A stretch of 64,000 nt of DNA, taken from Bidens hawaiensis. Lineage: Eukaryota; Streptophyta; Magnoliopsida; Asterales; Asteraceae. The position numbers and the translations under genes are program-made. The stretch spans positions 431,974-495,973 of the forward strand of contig JAIQDT010001936.1 in assembly GCA_021521415.1 (NCBI GenBank), read 5' to 3'. The notes beneath the pieces are model-generated. The model did no database searches. It was not told the origin of the DNA and was given only the letters and a program-made list of their open reading frames with translations. Each line of letters begins with the position of its first letter. Positions within the stretch are counted from its first letter, which is position 1. This document shows, piece after piece, positions 31,861 through 43,824 of this stretch.

Positions 31861-34491
31861 TTAAAATTTGGGGACCCAAGACCTCTTGGTCTTGGGTCGA
31901 TTAACCTTCTTAACAGAACTCACACACCTTGGCTGACCAAAGTTAGTATTAGAAAAATTTCCACGAGTCCTAACAGGATACCTCCTTGGAGACTGATAGT
32001 GAGGCCAACCAAACCGACGAACATTAAGAGAATCAAAAGAATTATAGCATTTGGTTTGGTTATTAGTAGTGTAAAAACGAGATGTGTTTCTTTGAAAACC
32101 TGTATTAACTCTCAAATTTGAATGGTTTTCATTTTTAACATTTAAACGATTACCAAAAACCTTAGTCTCAGTTTTCGAGGGCCTCACTTCTCTGAAACGC
32201 TGCTTCAGAGGGCAATCAGCAACAAGGTGCCCTGTTTGATTACATCTAAAACAACACCTATATTCAGCTTTCTTTTCAGCAGATGTTTTAGATGTGGAGG
32301 CAGTATTACCAACCGTACATCTCACATAAGGTGGGACATATGGGTTAAGTGGAGTACTACTTTTAGTTGATTTAACTTTTTCTCCACTAGTGGGTAATAC
32401 TTCCTTCTCTTTTGTCTTACCCGACTCGGATGACTTATCCGAATCAGATGAGACTGGACTTGAAATAGAAATTTTAACTTTTGAGACAGGCGAACTTGTT
32501 TCGCCTTTACTAACTTCCGGTACTTTACCAGTTTCCTTAGCAGGACCTGTCTGATCAGCTACAAAATTAACAGATTCATGAACACTAGGATTGAAAGTAT
32601 AATTATGGTTATAAGGTGGTGGAACCTCATGGTAACCAATTCCTCCCCTCTTAGGTGAGGAACCTTGATCACTAACGAGGTGATTAAGAATAGCAGAGGA
32701 ATTCCGGAATTGCTCCAGTTTCCTGTTTAGTTCCACCACTTTTACCTGGTGATCAGCAATCTGTTTTTCTTTCACAGCGATTAACTTGGTTTTCTCTTCT
32801 AAAACCTCGTAGCTTAGATCGATCACATCAATTTTCTCAGCTAATTTTGTTTTTAAACTTTTAACGTCTTTTTCACAAGCTTTAATTTTTATTTTATAAT
32901 TATTTTCTCTTGTCTTTGTGAAGTGATGATCTTCTTTCAAGGTTTTAAATTCGGCATCCAACTTAACATACTGATCAGTAATTGTAGCAAGCTGTTCAGA
33001 CAAGTTCTCACATTTAGTACAGATTGGTTTAGTACATACCTCGGAGTTCTGATCATTAGCCATGAAAGCTTTTTCATTTTCAGCAGCTTTCATACATTCT
33101 TCAGCAGCAACCTTCGCCATGTGTGCCTGCTCAAAGAGTTCTCCAGAGAACATGTTCCAGTTGTATTCACCAGCATCAGACATCATGGCATTATTCCCAT
33201 TGTTATTCCCACTTTGCTGTGTAGTCCTCCCCTGACTACGTTCTACATGTGCATTAGTGCACTCCTTTGCAAAGTGTCCGTTTTGTTGACAATTGTAACA
33301 CCTCACCCTTGACTTATCAAATCCTGGCTTTCCACCTACGAACTTTCTGCCAGTCTTCTTCATGAAACGCTTCACTCTTCTGACTATCATCGCCATCTGC
33401 CATTGCAGATCCATCTCCTCCAGATCATCAGGATCGATCTGGTCATAGTCTTCTTCCAAAGCAGCAGGATCCACAATCTTCCCTTGTATGTAGTTCTCGT
33501 AAGAAGCAATAAAAGATGCATAGAGTGCAAACTGCTCTTCAGCAGATTTGACACTCATTGGCATCTTAGTGTAGTTATTGCTTGAAGCACTGGGAGAGAA
33601 ACTACTCTTGGATGCTCGAGGTTTCGAAGCACTTGATCCTCCAGCAACAAAGCAAACATCACCGTTCATGTTTACTGACACATTTCCTTCATGAGAAGAG
33701 TTAGAACCTGACTCTCCTTTGGAGTAGTAAGCAGCAGATTCAGACTTCGAACTTGAGCCTGAGTTAACTTTGGCACCATACATACTAGGGTCTTGAACCT
33801 GATCCGTTGGTGTTTCTTTACGAACCATATTAAGCTCAAAGGTTCTGAGCTTGTTTACTGCTGTCTCCAAGTCAAAATTAGGAAAGTCTTTGTCTTCCCT
33901 CATTAGAACAGTGTACATTTCCCACTTCGGTGGCAGAGCATCGAGAAGCTTCTCAACTATTTCCTCCTCTCTGTAAGTAATAGAATAGTTGTTCAGCTCT
34001 GTCATTAGATGATAATATCGGGTGATAATATCATCGAGTGATTCGTTCTTCAAATACTTGAAAACAGAGAACTGGGTCTTTAACAGCTTAATCTTCGAGG
34101 CACGAATACCCACGTTCCCTTCGAATCTATTCTCAAGAGCATCCCAAAGCTCTCGTGCAGAAGTGTACTTCCGGAATGTATGGAGAATCTCTTGAGGAAG
34201 AGCCATAGTAATTGCAGCATGGGCCTTGCTCTCGGCCTCATACATCTTCTTCTCTTCTTCCTCCATTTTGCTGTACTTCTTTATCACATCCCGACCTTCG
34301 TATTCCATTGTCGGTGGAATATATCCATCCTGGATGCACACCCACATCTTTGCATCCTGGTATTTAATATACTGAATGAACCTATCTTTCCACGCTACAA
34401 AGTCGGTTCCTTTCATCAACCTTGGGGCTTTAGTAGCCGACCCCGCTTCAACTTCCATTTTGACTAACTCTGAGATGTTAATCGGCGACAT
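31861..34491 (-). CDS. gag: Element E Gag, 876 residues
   Basis: Uninterrupted. The start MSPINISELVKMEVEAG lies about 500 bp inside the primer site. The N-terminal half is the copia Gag region (UBN2-type; LMKGTDFVAWKDRFIQYI, ALPQEILHTFRKYTSARELW, LLKTQFSVFKYLKNESLDDI). A first zinc knuckle CYNCQQNGHFAKEC lies near residue 397. A predicted coiled coil follows at about 500-600 (LAEKIDVIDLSYEVLEEKTK). A Ser-rich linker leads to a second knuckle CFRCNQTGHLVADC near residue 744. Two knuckles 350 residues apart also occur in element D. The protein ends SWVPKF, followed by TAA TAA and then a pyrimidine tract and AG just before pol. Gag this long is like that of Sireviruses. Confidence 0.9.
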   Translation of the reverse strand: MSPINISELVKMEVEAGSATKAPRLMKGTDFVAWKDRFIQYIKYQDAKMWVCIQDGYIPPTMEYEGRDVIKKYSKMEEEEKKMYEAESKAHAAITMALPQEILHTFRKYTSARELWDALENRFEGNVGIRASKIKLLKTQFSVFKYLKNESLDDIITRYYHLMTELNNYSITYREEEIVEKLLDALPPKWEMYTVLMREDKDFPNFDLETAVNKLRTFELNMVRKETPTDQVQDPSMYGAKVNSGSSSKSESAAYYSKGESGSNSSHEGNVSVNMNGDVCFVAGGSSASKPRASKSSFSPSASSNNYTKMPMSVKSAEEQFALYASFIASYENYIQGKIVDPAALEEDYDQIDPDDLEEMDLQWQMAMIVRRVKRFMKKTGRKFVGGKPGFDKSRVRCYNCQQNGHFAKECTNAHVERSQGRTTQQSGNNNGNNAMMSDAGEYNWNMFSGELFEQAHMAKVAAEECMKAAENEKAFMANDQNSEVCTKPICTKCENLSEQLATITDQYVKLDAEFKTLKEDHHFTKTRENNYKIKIKACEKDVKSLKTKLAEKIDVIDLSYEVLEEKTKLIAVKEKQIADHQVKVVELNRKLEQFRNSSAILNHLVSDQGSSPKRGGIGYHEVPPPYNHNYTFNPSVHESVNFVADQTGPAKETGKVPEVSKGETSSPVSKVKISISSPVSSDSDKSSESGKTKEKEVLPTSGEKVKSTKSSTPLNPYVPPYVRCTVGNTASTSKTSAEKKAEYRCCFRCNQTGHLVADCPLKQRFREVRPSKTETKVFGNRLNVKNENHSNLRVNTGFQRNTSRFYTTNNQTKCYNSFDSLNVRRFGWPHYQSPRRYPVRTRGNFSNTNFGQPRCVSSVKKVNRPKTKRSWVPKF

Positions 34492-34987
34492 CTTCTCGAA
34501 AACACGAAAAACCCGAAAAAAACAAAAATTCTTCCAAACAGTTCTATAGGCGAAGTTAAGGATAACTTCGCTTAATTGTTAACTTCACTGGAGAAACCTC
34601 AAATTCGCGTGACTTGGCGAAGTTGAGAATAACTTCGCTTAAGATAAGCGAACTTAGGAGATAAGCGAAGTTGAGGATAACTTCGCTTAGGCGAACTTAT
34701 GAGGTAGGCGAAGTTGTGGATAACTTCGCTCAACCTTATATCTTCGCCGAAACCCTACTTCCAGCGACGGCAACTTCGCCTGAAGAACAACAACTTCGCC
34801 CGAAGAACACTGAAAATATTCAGATCTGTTTTCGACAATTTAGCAGTTTCCGGTCGGTGTAACGGCTTGAATATGACTGTATAAGGTGAATATAACACAA
34901 TATCAACGAAAACGCGTCCCGCGAATAGGTCAAACGAGACGTTTTCTACACCCGCGTGAAATCCCGAACCACACAATCGAGCCAAAA
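34492..34987 (-). other. Element E leader with four identical-stem hairpins
   Basis: The untranslated leader holds hairpins at 34550-34571, 34617-34638, 34665-34686 and 34708-34729. All have GCGAAGTT, six bases, AACTTCGC. The six-base centres are AAGGAT, GAGAAT, GAGGAT and GTGGAT. More single copies of AACTTCGCC follow up to 34800. This lies where packaging signals of retroelement RNAs are expected. Confidence 0.9.
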
Positions 34988-34999
34988 GCTCTTATACCA
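34988..34999 (-). other. Element E primer-binding site
   Basis: The minus strand reads TGGTATAAGAGC, one mismatch from the initiator Met-tRNA site TGGTATCAGAGC, two bases inside the right LTR. Confidence 0.8.
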
Positions 35000-35001
35000 A
35001 T

Positions 35002-35470
35002 TGTAGGTTCCCGAACGGATCTTACACGGGATATCGCTATCTACGCAGGTGTGGAATCCCTGCGTGGGTAGATACGAGCGTAGAATACGAATAACAATCA
35101 CACGCGATACAAACGAACACGTTATGTTATATAACTTCAAACACGTCTGTTACAGACTCTCGACACGTTCACTGAACTACTGGATTACACGTGAATAACC
35201 AAAACGCTACCTGACCAACTCCTTTCTCATAAACCCGTAGGTTTCTTAAATACACGACAACTTCGCCTCAGGCGAAGTTGTCAGTAACTTCGCTCGTTGA
35301 ACAAGTTCGCCTAGGCGAACTTGTCAACAACTTCGCTTGTTCAACAAGTTCGCCTAAGCGAACTTGTTGATAACATCGCTTACATACATAAACATAAACT
35401 TAAACATAATTACATTACAGACTCGATTACAAACGCTAGACTATGAACTACTGACATTTATGTACCAACA
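35002..35470 (-). repeat. Element E, 5' LTR
   Basis: Five differences from the 3' LTR by eye. The palindrome cluster is at 35256-35370. It is followed by CGAAC of element D. Confidence 0.93.
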
Positions 35471-38040
35471 CGAACATCCCACCGTGGCAAAGTAAGAACA
35501 TCTATTATCGTCTCGTAGTACTGGACCCCCTTCTCCCACTTAACTATACATACTTTAAGCTCAGAATCATAGAGCCATGAGACAATATCACCATGTACCT
35601 TGGAAACAGTTTTGAAAGAGGTCACTTGGTTTTCTTTAACCCATGCAGCAGCAGTGTCTTTACGTTCTTGATCAACGTATCGATATGCACTGATGATTTT
35701 GCCCACTTTCTGACGTTTGAACCATCTTGCAATATCATCATCAGTTATGACTTCAAGTGACTGAACTGCCCGCTTATACTTCAACACCTTTTCAAATTCA
35801 TCTTCTGTCGCTTTAACTGTCTGTTCATCAAATACCGGAGCACCTTGATCAACATTAGTGTGTTGAAACAAGTCCGGATACTCCTCAGCAGTTACATCTT
35901 CCATCTCAACATCCTTATCTTCATAAATAAAGTCCTTATTCATCTGAATTGACGGATCATCCGATATACCTTCCTCATTCACCACCTCGACAATAGGCTC
36001 AGTCTCTAAAGCAGTCAACTGATCGTCATTCAGCCCAAGCAATATAGAAATCTGCTCCCGTGTCAGAGACCTATCCACAAACTCACCAACCTCTATCTCA
36101 TCTCTGTTCACCACACTCCTAACCATCCCCGATCCATCCACAAATATCACAGTGTTAGATGCAATCATCTCAATAGGCTTAGCAGCAGTTGGATCCTGAT
36201 ATATAATAATCTATTTACCCGATTCTTCACCGCCACTTGTACCAGCACTAGAAGATGAATTGTGCGATTGTTTAGGCTCACCTCCTGCACCAGACTCGTC
36301 AGGATCTTGGTCATCATCTTTGAGTTTCTTAAGGGCATCTTCTTTGCAAGTCAATTGCAAGATCAATTCTTCTTGTTCCGTCATTTTCACCCCCTGAGAC
36401 TCAACAATCGCCCGAAGCGCTTTAGTCTGCTTCTGACAAAAAGATATATAGCTCATCATCCGTCGTTGATTCTCCATGAGGTGTTCATGATTTTGACGGT
36501 CAGCTGCCATTTGGTTTTCATAAAGGTGGAGAAGATTCAGCAGCATTTCAGTCTGACGGTTTGATGACAAGTTGTATAGTGAGGGATGAACAGGTTGAAT
36601 CAGTCCCTGAGGTCGAGTGATTCGTATAAACGAGACATCACTAGGATGTGGTGGAGTAGGAGGACGAGGAGGAGGAGGCCTCATCGATGGCGTTGAAGGG
36701 ACGGTAGATAATGTAGCAAGAGGCCTTGGTATCTCAGATTACGCCATTTGAGGGATTAAACCAAGCCTTTCATGGGACACCAACGTCGTCGTCAATGTAA
36801 GCATCGGAGTGCTAGTAGTAGGCGACACTGCCGAGCGTTGAGGCGTTGATTGAAGTGGTGGTGGAACACCAATAATTACCCCAGCCCCCGCTGGAACACG
36901 TCTTTTCGTTGATGGCTCACCAGTTGCCACCGCTTTCTCCTTCCCTTTCCTTTTCCTTTCTTGTTGAGCTGCAATGGTGGCAGCTAAAGCAGCATTTACT
37001 GCCTCTTGCTGCTCTTGAAAGGCAGCATCACCAGCTCCACCATCACCATCATTTCCATCATCATTGTTCCCATCATTATCGTTCCCACCTTCTCCCCCTT
37101 CACGCTCGGAATCCGAGTCGTCATGGATCCAGCGTTCATTAGGAGGACATTCATAATTCGGATTAATTATATGGCTAATCATTCGTTTATCCCGAGGCTT
37201 CTCTTTACGATAAGTTAACATTCGATGCACCATATCAGCTTTCATGTGTTCCATAGGAAGCACATCATTCACCTGAATTGGATCAATGGCTAAATTGGGA
37301 ATTAAGTCTTGAATAATCAACTGTAGGAAGCGAGGATACATTAAGAACTTCTTGGACTGAATAGTTTGCTGAACTTGTTCTTTCAAATGATCAAAGACTA
37401 GTTCCGAGAAGTTAAATGGCTTGTTCAGGATCAAAGCTACAAAAGCTGATTGCAAACTGAGTCTACATTCATCAAACCCACCACGACGACCACTCATACA
37501 GTGAATTAGAACATGTATAAGATACTAGTATGGTGGACATAATCCATTCTTATTCAACATAGATTTTTCAATGTCGCCACCATAACGCACGCGTGTGAAT
37601 AAACTCTTGACCAGCGTCATGTCAAATTCACTAGGGTTGTCAACATTATCAGCAAAGTGAAGTACACGGCGAATAACCTCAACATCAATTGTAATCGAAG
37701 TTTGATTGATTGTAGCACGAATGTGGTTTTCTTCCTCAACATACTCAACTGTGTCCCAAAATTGCCTGATAATACTCAGATACACTTTAGGTCTAGCAGT
37801 TATAGCATAGTGTATAACTGAGCATCTTAAGAAAGTTAACATATCCCCAAACACATCCAAATATACAACATCTTGATTCACGTAAGCACAGATATTATGT
37901 TTCTTGTCAAATGGTAGTAAAATAACGTCGTCTTGTTGTTCTTGTTGTGGTGGTTGATCTTGTGGAGGTTGTTCTGGTGGTGGTTGCTCGTGTTGCCCTT
38001 GATCGGCAATCGGTGGATCTTGATTTACTTGATCAGCCAT
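35471..38040 (-). pseudogene. Element D extra ORF, N-terminal and central part
   Basis: One frame of about 857 codons with TAG, TAA and TAG stops at 37525-37527, 36739-36741 and 36211-36213. It starts MADQVNQDPPIADQG. A Gln/Pro-rich start leads to a globular block (HNICAYVNQDVVYLDVFGDM, KVYLSIIRQFWDTVEY, IDVEVIRRVLHFADNVDNPS, LNKNGLCPPY) and then GGFDECRLSLQSAFVALILN and KKFLMYPRFLQLIIQDL. This is the conserved signature I remember from the third ORF of Asteraceae copia elements. Acidic and basic low-complexity linkers, a Pro-rich block and a coiled-coil-like stretch (NRQTEMLLNLLHLYENQMAA) follow. Its position after pol, in sense, is that of the envelope-like ORF of Sireviruses, but I see no signal peptide or membrane segment. 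The first stop falls where the family has Trp. Confidence 0.75.
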
Positions 38041-40957
38041 TTATACTGAATAAATAGAAACAGATATAAGGAATGAGAGGACGTAATATGTATTAAACAT
38101 CAAAATATGTCTAGTTATGTATAAATGGTGTATTCATTGTCATAAGATATGTGTATTTAATTTATTTACGAGTTTAGACGATTTAAATACGTTAATTAAT
38201 TTAAAAGTGAATTTTAAATTTAATTAAATAATTAAAATTGAATGGCATTCGTTAAATATCACACTGATTTGTTATTATTTAGTAACGAATCAGCGATTCG
38301 CTATCATGTAAATTAGCTAACGAAGTAGACTTAGCGAATTACTATTCAAAATGACGAACTAAGGATCTAGTTCGTTATATTTTTAACGAATCCATATTTG
38401 ATTCGTGAACTAGCGAATTACTATTCAAAATGACGAACTAAGGATCTAGTTCGTTATATTTTTAACGAATCCATATTTGATTCGTGAACTAAATTATTCG
38501 CTGAGCTAGTTCGTGTATTTCCTTAACGAATTGGACACGAAGCAGTTCCAATTCGCTAAGGATAACGAATGGTCAATAAAATTTTGACTTGATCTTTGAC
38601 TTTCATAGTCAAGGTCAAAATTAGTAAGAACACAGATAGTCAACAATATGAACCCAGAATCAATTAGTCTATAACTATCTTTGAATAATCAAGACAATGA
38701 GCATGTTGAACTCGGAAACACACTATTAAGCTCATGGTCATGAGATTGAGACTCAAAACCTAGAGATACTGAGGTTAACCGGAGCAAACAGAAACACAGA
38801 AACCATGAAAACATAATCAACCCGGCAAACTATAATCAAACGTCGATTAAAGTTCACCAAAGGTATCGGAATCGCATTCCGATTACATTGAAACATAAAT
38901 AATCTATATTATCACAATGGTGCATAAACAAAACATGGTTTAAGAACTCGGAAAACCCTTAGACCACAAAAGTACATAATTCGTCTATCAAAGCACAATC
39001 ATTTTTGACGAAAAACACATCGTCGTGACCATCTATACCTGAGAAACACAAAGATATCCTTGAAGTATCAAAATTTGGAAGTCGATTTTCAGAGAAAAAT
39101 TTGAAGCAGGTGTCTTTAGAGTGAAGAAAGATGAACAGTGAAGGAGTGTTCGTCTTTTTCTGGCCTATATAGCCTAGCATGCTACCCAAGGTACACAATG
39201 TACGAATTACGCAATTCGTTTGAATTATAAATAACGAATTAGATAATTCGCTATTACAGTTCGTTACCTTAGAGTAGCGAACAAAACATGACTCGTGTCT
39301 TGATTCGTTAAATATGTATAACGAAGAAGGGATGATTCGTTACAGAGTGCGGAAGCGAATTAGGTGAGCGAACTAGAAACCAGTTCGCTAAAGAATCACC
39401 TAGTTCGTTATCCATAATTAACGAAGTAGATTTTTAATGAATTAAAACTTTATTTAATTTTAAATTAAATAATTAAATGAATTAAATAGTGAATAAATCA
39501 AATTTTAACTTAAAAGCATTACCGTGAACATTTTTATCTCGATAATTGAATACCTTAAAATACGTTTCACTTTTACGAAACATAACTTAAAAACATTAAA
39601 TAATTTGTAAAGTAAGAAGAATAAAATATTTTTGGTATTTTGTAAAAAAAAATTAAAGAATGTATTTACAAAGAAGCATCCGAACATAAAAATTGGACAA
39701 TCTTTTTGTGTTTTTCTATGACTTATCAAAAGCAATACATATTTTTGTGTTTTTGTTGAGTTTGAGCAGAGAATCATATTGACCAAAATGCCCTTCCATC
39801 ACAGTTTTATATTTCAGCGATATTACAACTGGCGTTAAGTCAGTCATTGATATTGTTGTCCACTTAAATCTTATAACAAACCTTCGAGCATTTATGTGAT
39901 ATGATTTATGATTCAATTAGCGCACAGAATATCAGAAACTATCAGCCCCTAATCTCGGTTCAAGTTTAATTTTATTTTTGCCTAATCACCCCAATTTGAC
40001 TTAAACCATTATAGTGTTGATAAAAAATTTTGATACCAATTGTGAACTTTTGAGCAATGCATCAAGTTTCCTTTACTGTGAGTGAGTACGCACAAGTCCA
40101 TCTGTCGGCTTACATACATTGTATCCCCTGGGGTCCGTTTCTTATTGGTATTGAGACGCACGCAAGGGAGGAACAATTGTATGACTAACAGCGGATTTTG
40201 ATCAAGTCAGTAATTTAGATTGTACGGAGTACAGCAGTGATCAAGTTTAATGACTTTGGGTTTGCTCTAGAAAGCGAGTGAAATATTCATGCTTATGAAT
40301 ACCCAGATGATTAAGCCGTATAAAGACTCACAGTGTCCAGAATCCTAACGCTTGTTATTTGCTTTATTATATTTTTGGATGAACAACAACTATAAGGCTT
40401 GAGTATGACCGGTTATTACATTTCTGCCATCTTCACCGAGACTTTTTCTAGAGACTAACACCTCTTTAAATTTGGCTTTTCTTTTAGTTTATATCACTTA
40501 CTTTACTCTATCAGCTTGTTTAAGACCTATCAATACACCAATGGTTAAGCACTCATTCTTTTAAGCTTATTTCTTTCTGGATTTGGGGTCAAATAATCAA
40601 TGTACTATCATTTTCTCCTTTTGCTTCAAAAACTCAAAATTTTGAGGAGCATAAAACAAAATAATTTTAATTGCCCTAGTTAATTTAAGTTTATAAATTA
40701 ATGGCTATCCTATCCATCTACAAGTAGAGAACAGGACCAAAACATGCAAGCACGCTTCACAAACTTAAATAACTGACTAAATTTTCAGCTAAAACTAAAG
40801 TAGAAAGTTTAACAAACGCCCCAAGTACTATCCATTTGTCAGGTAAATGGCTAACCCAAAGATTTACAAGAAATTATCAGGACCAAACATATACATGTAT
40901 ATGTCCTTCAAAATAGAAGCAAATGACATATACAGGTAAATGGCTAACCCGAAGATC
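38041..40957 (-). other. Element D spacer between pol and the extra ORF
   Basis: No protein-like frame. From 38280 to 39430 it is full of TAACGAAT, TTCGTTA, TAGCGAA and TTCGCTA words. A 79-bp unit beginning TAGCGAATTACTATTC is duplicated in tandem (38332-38489). A 22-bp motif CAGGTAAATGGCTAACCC with AAGAT occurs at 40841 and 40936, next to the end of pol. Confidence 0.65.
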
Positions 40958-43804
40958 GAAAGTATCATCTTTGGGGTACCATAACCCGATGTCAGGATTT
41001 CCCCGTAGATATTGTAGAATACTCTTGACCGCTGCCAGGTGAGTCACTCGGGGACTAGCTTGGTACCTAGCACATAAGCAAACATCAAACATTATATCGG
41101 GTCGATAAGCAGTTAAATACATTAAAGAACCAATCATGGCACGATAAAGGATCGGATCAACGGTATCCTCCAATTCATCCGATGATAAATCGTGACCCAT
41201 GGGAAGAGGAGTAGAAGGGATTTTTCCGGCAATAATCTTGAATCGGCCCAAGACATCGTTCACATATTTTGTCTGATGAATGAAGATTCCCTTTGCAGAC
41301 TGATGAACCTGCAACCCTAAAAAGAAATTCATCTCTCCCATCGAACTCATCTCGAACTTGGTTTGCATAGATTTCTCGAACTCCTTACACAATGTATCGT
41401 TTGTAGACCCAAAGATTATGTCATCAACATAGATCTGAACGAGCAGAAGATCATCACCAACATTTTTATAAAATAAAGTGCAGTCAATAGTTCCACGTTT
41501 GAAGCCGTTATCCGTCAGATGGTCGGCGAGCGTGCCATACCAAGCTCTCAGGGCTTGATGTAGACCATATAATGCCTTTCTTAATTGGTAAACACGGTCA
41601 GGATAATCAGGATCTTCAAAGCCTGAGGCTGTAAAACAAACACTTCCTCGTGAAGTTCACCATTGAGAAAAGCACTCTTAACATGCATTTGATACACTTT
41701 GATATTCTTGTAAGCAGCATATGACAGGAAGATTCGAATCGACTCTAATCTTGCAACTGGAGCATACACCTCAGTGTAATCAATACCCTCTTGCTGATGA
41801 AAACCTTGCACCACTAGACGTGCTTTGTTTCTCACAATTACTCCACTATCATCTTTCTTACACTTATATACCCACTTAGTCGGAATTGCCTTCTTTACTC
41901 TAGAAGGTTTATCAATAAGATCCCAAACACCTAAATGTGCAAATGGTTGTAATTCTTCTTGCATAGCTACACGAGAAGTTGTAGGCTCAACTTGAGATAG
42001 AAAACAAGTAAATTTAGCAACAGTTGCAATTTCAGATACGTGTAAGTCAACATGAGCACATAGAGCATTATTGTCACTTGAAGAGGCAACTTGATGTCGT
42101 GTCTGAACCCCTACATCAAGGTCTCCAATAATGTTTTCTTGTGGATGGTAATTATGAATCCTGAGAGTAGGATTTTCAGAAATAGCAACATTTTCAAATA
42201 AATTAGTGTAATGTTCACCCAATTCAGGAGATGAAACATCACTGTCAAGTGCAATAACTTGATCCACAACAGTATTATTATCAGATGAAGTAGATGCATT
42301 ATCATCATGAACAGGAGATTCATTATCAGGTTCTTCAATTGGAGCAGTAATTGGAGCTTCAACATCATTTGAACTTGCGAACCTTGGAATTTCCAAATGT
42401 TCTTCAAAATAAGCACGAACTAAATCTTCATCTGGATGATCGGTTGATGGAGTGAATGAATTAAATAAGCCATCATAGTATCCAATCGGGACCTTTCCCT
42501 TGTGGAGGAGTAGTGTACTTTTGACAATCAACATGGTACCACTCTTCAACACAACCAGATGTAAAATTAAAAACCCGTTTCTTAGGTGACGCATACCCCA
42601 AGAAATACCCTTCAATGGCTTTTTCTTCAAACTTACCCACATCCTTTTTCAGCATAGTACAGGGACACCCAAAAGGTTCTAGGTACTTTAAGTTAGGCTT
42701 ACGATTATTCAATTATTCATAACTGGTCTTCTTGATTCGTTTAACAGTTAGAACACGATTGAGTGTATAACAAGCCGTATTCACCGCCTCATTCCAAAAC
42801 TGGACAGGAAGCTTAGAATCAACAAGCATAGTTCTTGCAGCTTCAATCAAGGTTCTATTCTTTTGTTCAGCAACGCCATTTTGTTGAGGTACATATGGTG
42901 CACTATATTCACGGTGAATTCCCTTTTGAATAAAAAAGAAATCTAATATAGTGTTTTTGAATTCAGTTCCATTATCACTCCTAATTCTCCTCATCTTTTG
43001 CTTGTACAGTGATTCGATTTTAGTGATAAGGTTTTGTACCAAAACAGGTGTTTGATCTTTAGAACTCATTAATAACACCCATGAATATCTCGAATAATCA
43101 TTAGTCACAACTAGGCCATACCAGTCTCCAGAAATACTCGCACGATTCACTGGACCGAACAAATCCATATGAAGTCGTTCAAGTGGAGTATCAATGGAAT
43201 TCAACAATTTAGATGGGTGCGATTTCTTCTTCTGTTTGCCCTTTTTGCAAGCAACACAGTGATCAGATAACTTAAAATTTTTCAATGACACCCCCTCTAC
43301 CAAATTGTTTTCCATTAAATAATTCATCTTTCGAACATGTATGTGACCCATTCTTCGATGCTAAAGTACTGAGTCTTTCCCGGTTGCTTTCGAGACAAAA
43401 CACGTTTCGATCGATGTGGATACTTTAGAATTCATATTCAAGACATAAATATCATATGATCGTGGTGATCGCATGACAACCAAGTCCTCGGGAATCACAT
43501 AACCCGGTTTCAGAATAAGACACTCTTTATCTGTAAATACTGTAGTGTATTGCTTATCACAGATTTGTGACATACTCAATAAGTTATGGTCCACTCTATC
43601 ACAATAGTTAACTTTCTCAAATGTAATCTTCCCATTCGAAACATCACCTTCTTGTGTAATCATACCCCCAGAATTCCCAGCAAACGCCACATAACCCCCT
43701 TGAATATTTTTCACGTTTGATAAGAGGTTGAGATTTCCAGTAATATGACGAGAACATCCACTGTCCATAATCCAATTTTCACCAGAAATGGTCTTGGATG
43801 AACC
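40958..43804 (-). pseudogene. pol: Element D pol: protease, integrase, RT; RNase H deleted
   Basis: Protease WIMDSGCSRHITG near 43768; integrase zinc region MGHIHVRKMNYL...CVACKKGK and core LHMDLFGPV, RSDNGTEFKN, NGVAEQKNR; RT with [30 protein letters not shown] and an intact YVDD at 41420-41431. Frame breaks lie near 43355, 42713, about 42650, about 41630 and 41393. The homology ends at LWYPKDDTF; the RNase H domain that follows in E is absent. The place of loss is marked by a 22-bp direct repeat (40841 and 40936), so a repeat-mediated deletion is likely. Pol phase begins at 43804, right after a TGTAG acceptor-like sequence, as in E. Confidence 0.88.
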
Positions 43805-43824
43805 CTACACCCAAACGAAAATGA

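Larger units (their letters stand above)
25819..35470 (-). mobile_element. Element E: Ty1/copia retrotransposon nested in element D
   Basis: LTRs of 469 bp (25819-26287 and 35002-35470) start TGTAGGTTCCC and end TGTACCAACA. Flanks read CGAAT (25814-25818) and CGAAC (35471-35475), a target duplication with one later change. Total length 9652 bp. Gag is uninterrupted, and pol has a single nonsense codon plus a damaged RT active site. The target is the extra ORF of element D. By eye the LTRs differ at five positions (about 1.1 %), so it is the youngest layer of the nest. Confidence 0.93.

Noticed and set aside
35471..38040. Calling the D extra ORF an envelope gene
   Set aside because: Position fits the Sirevirus envelope-like ORF, but I see no signal peptide, membrane segment or furin-like site.
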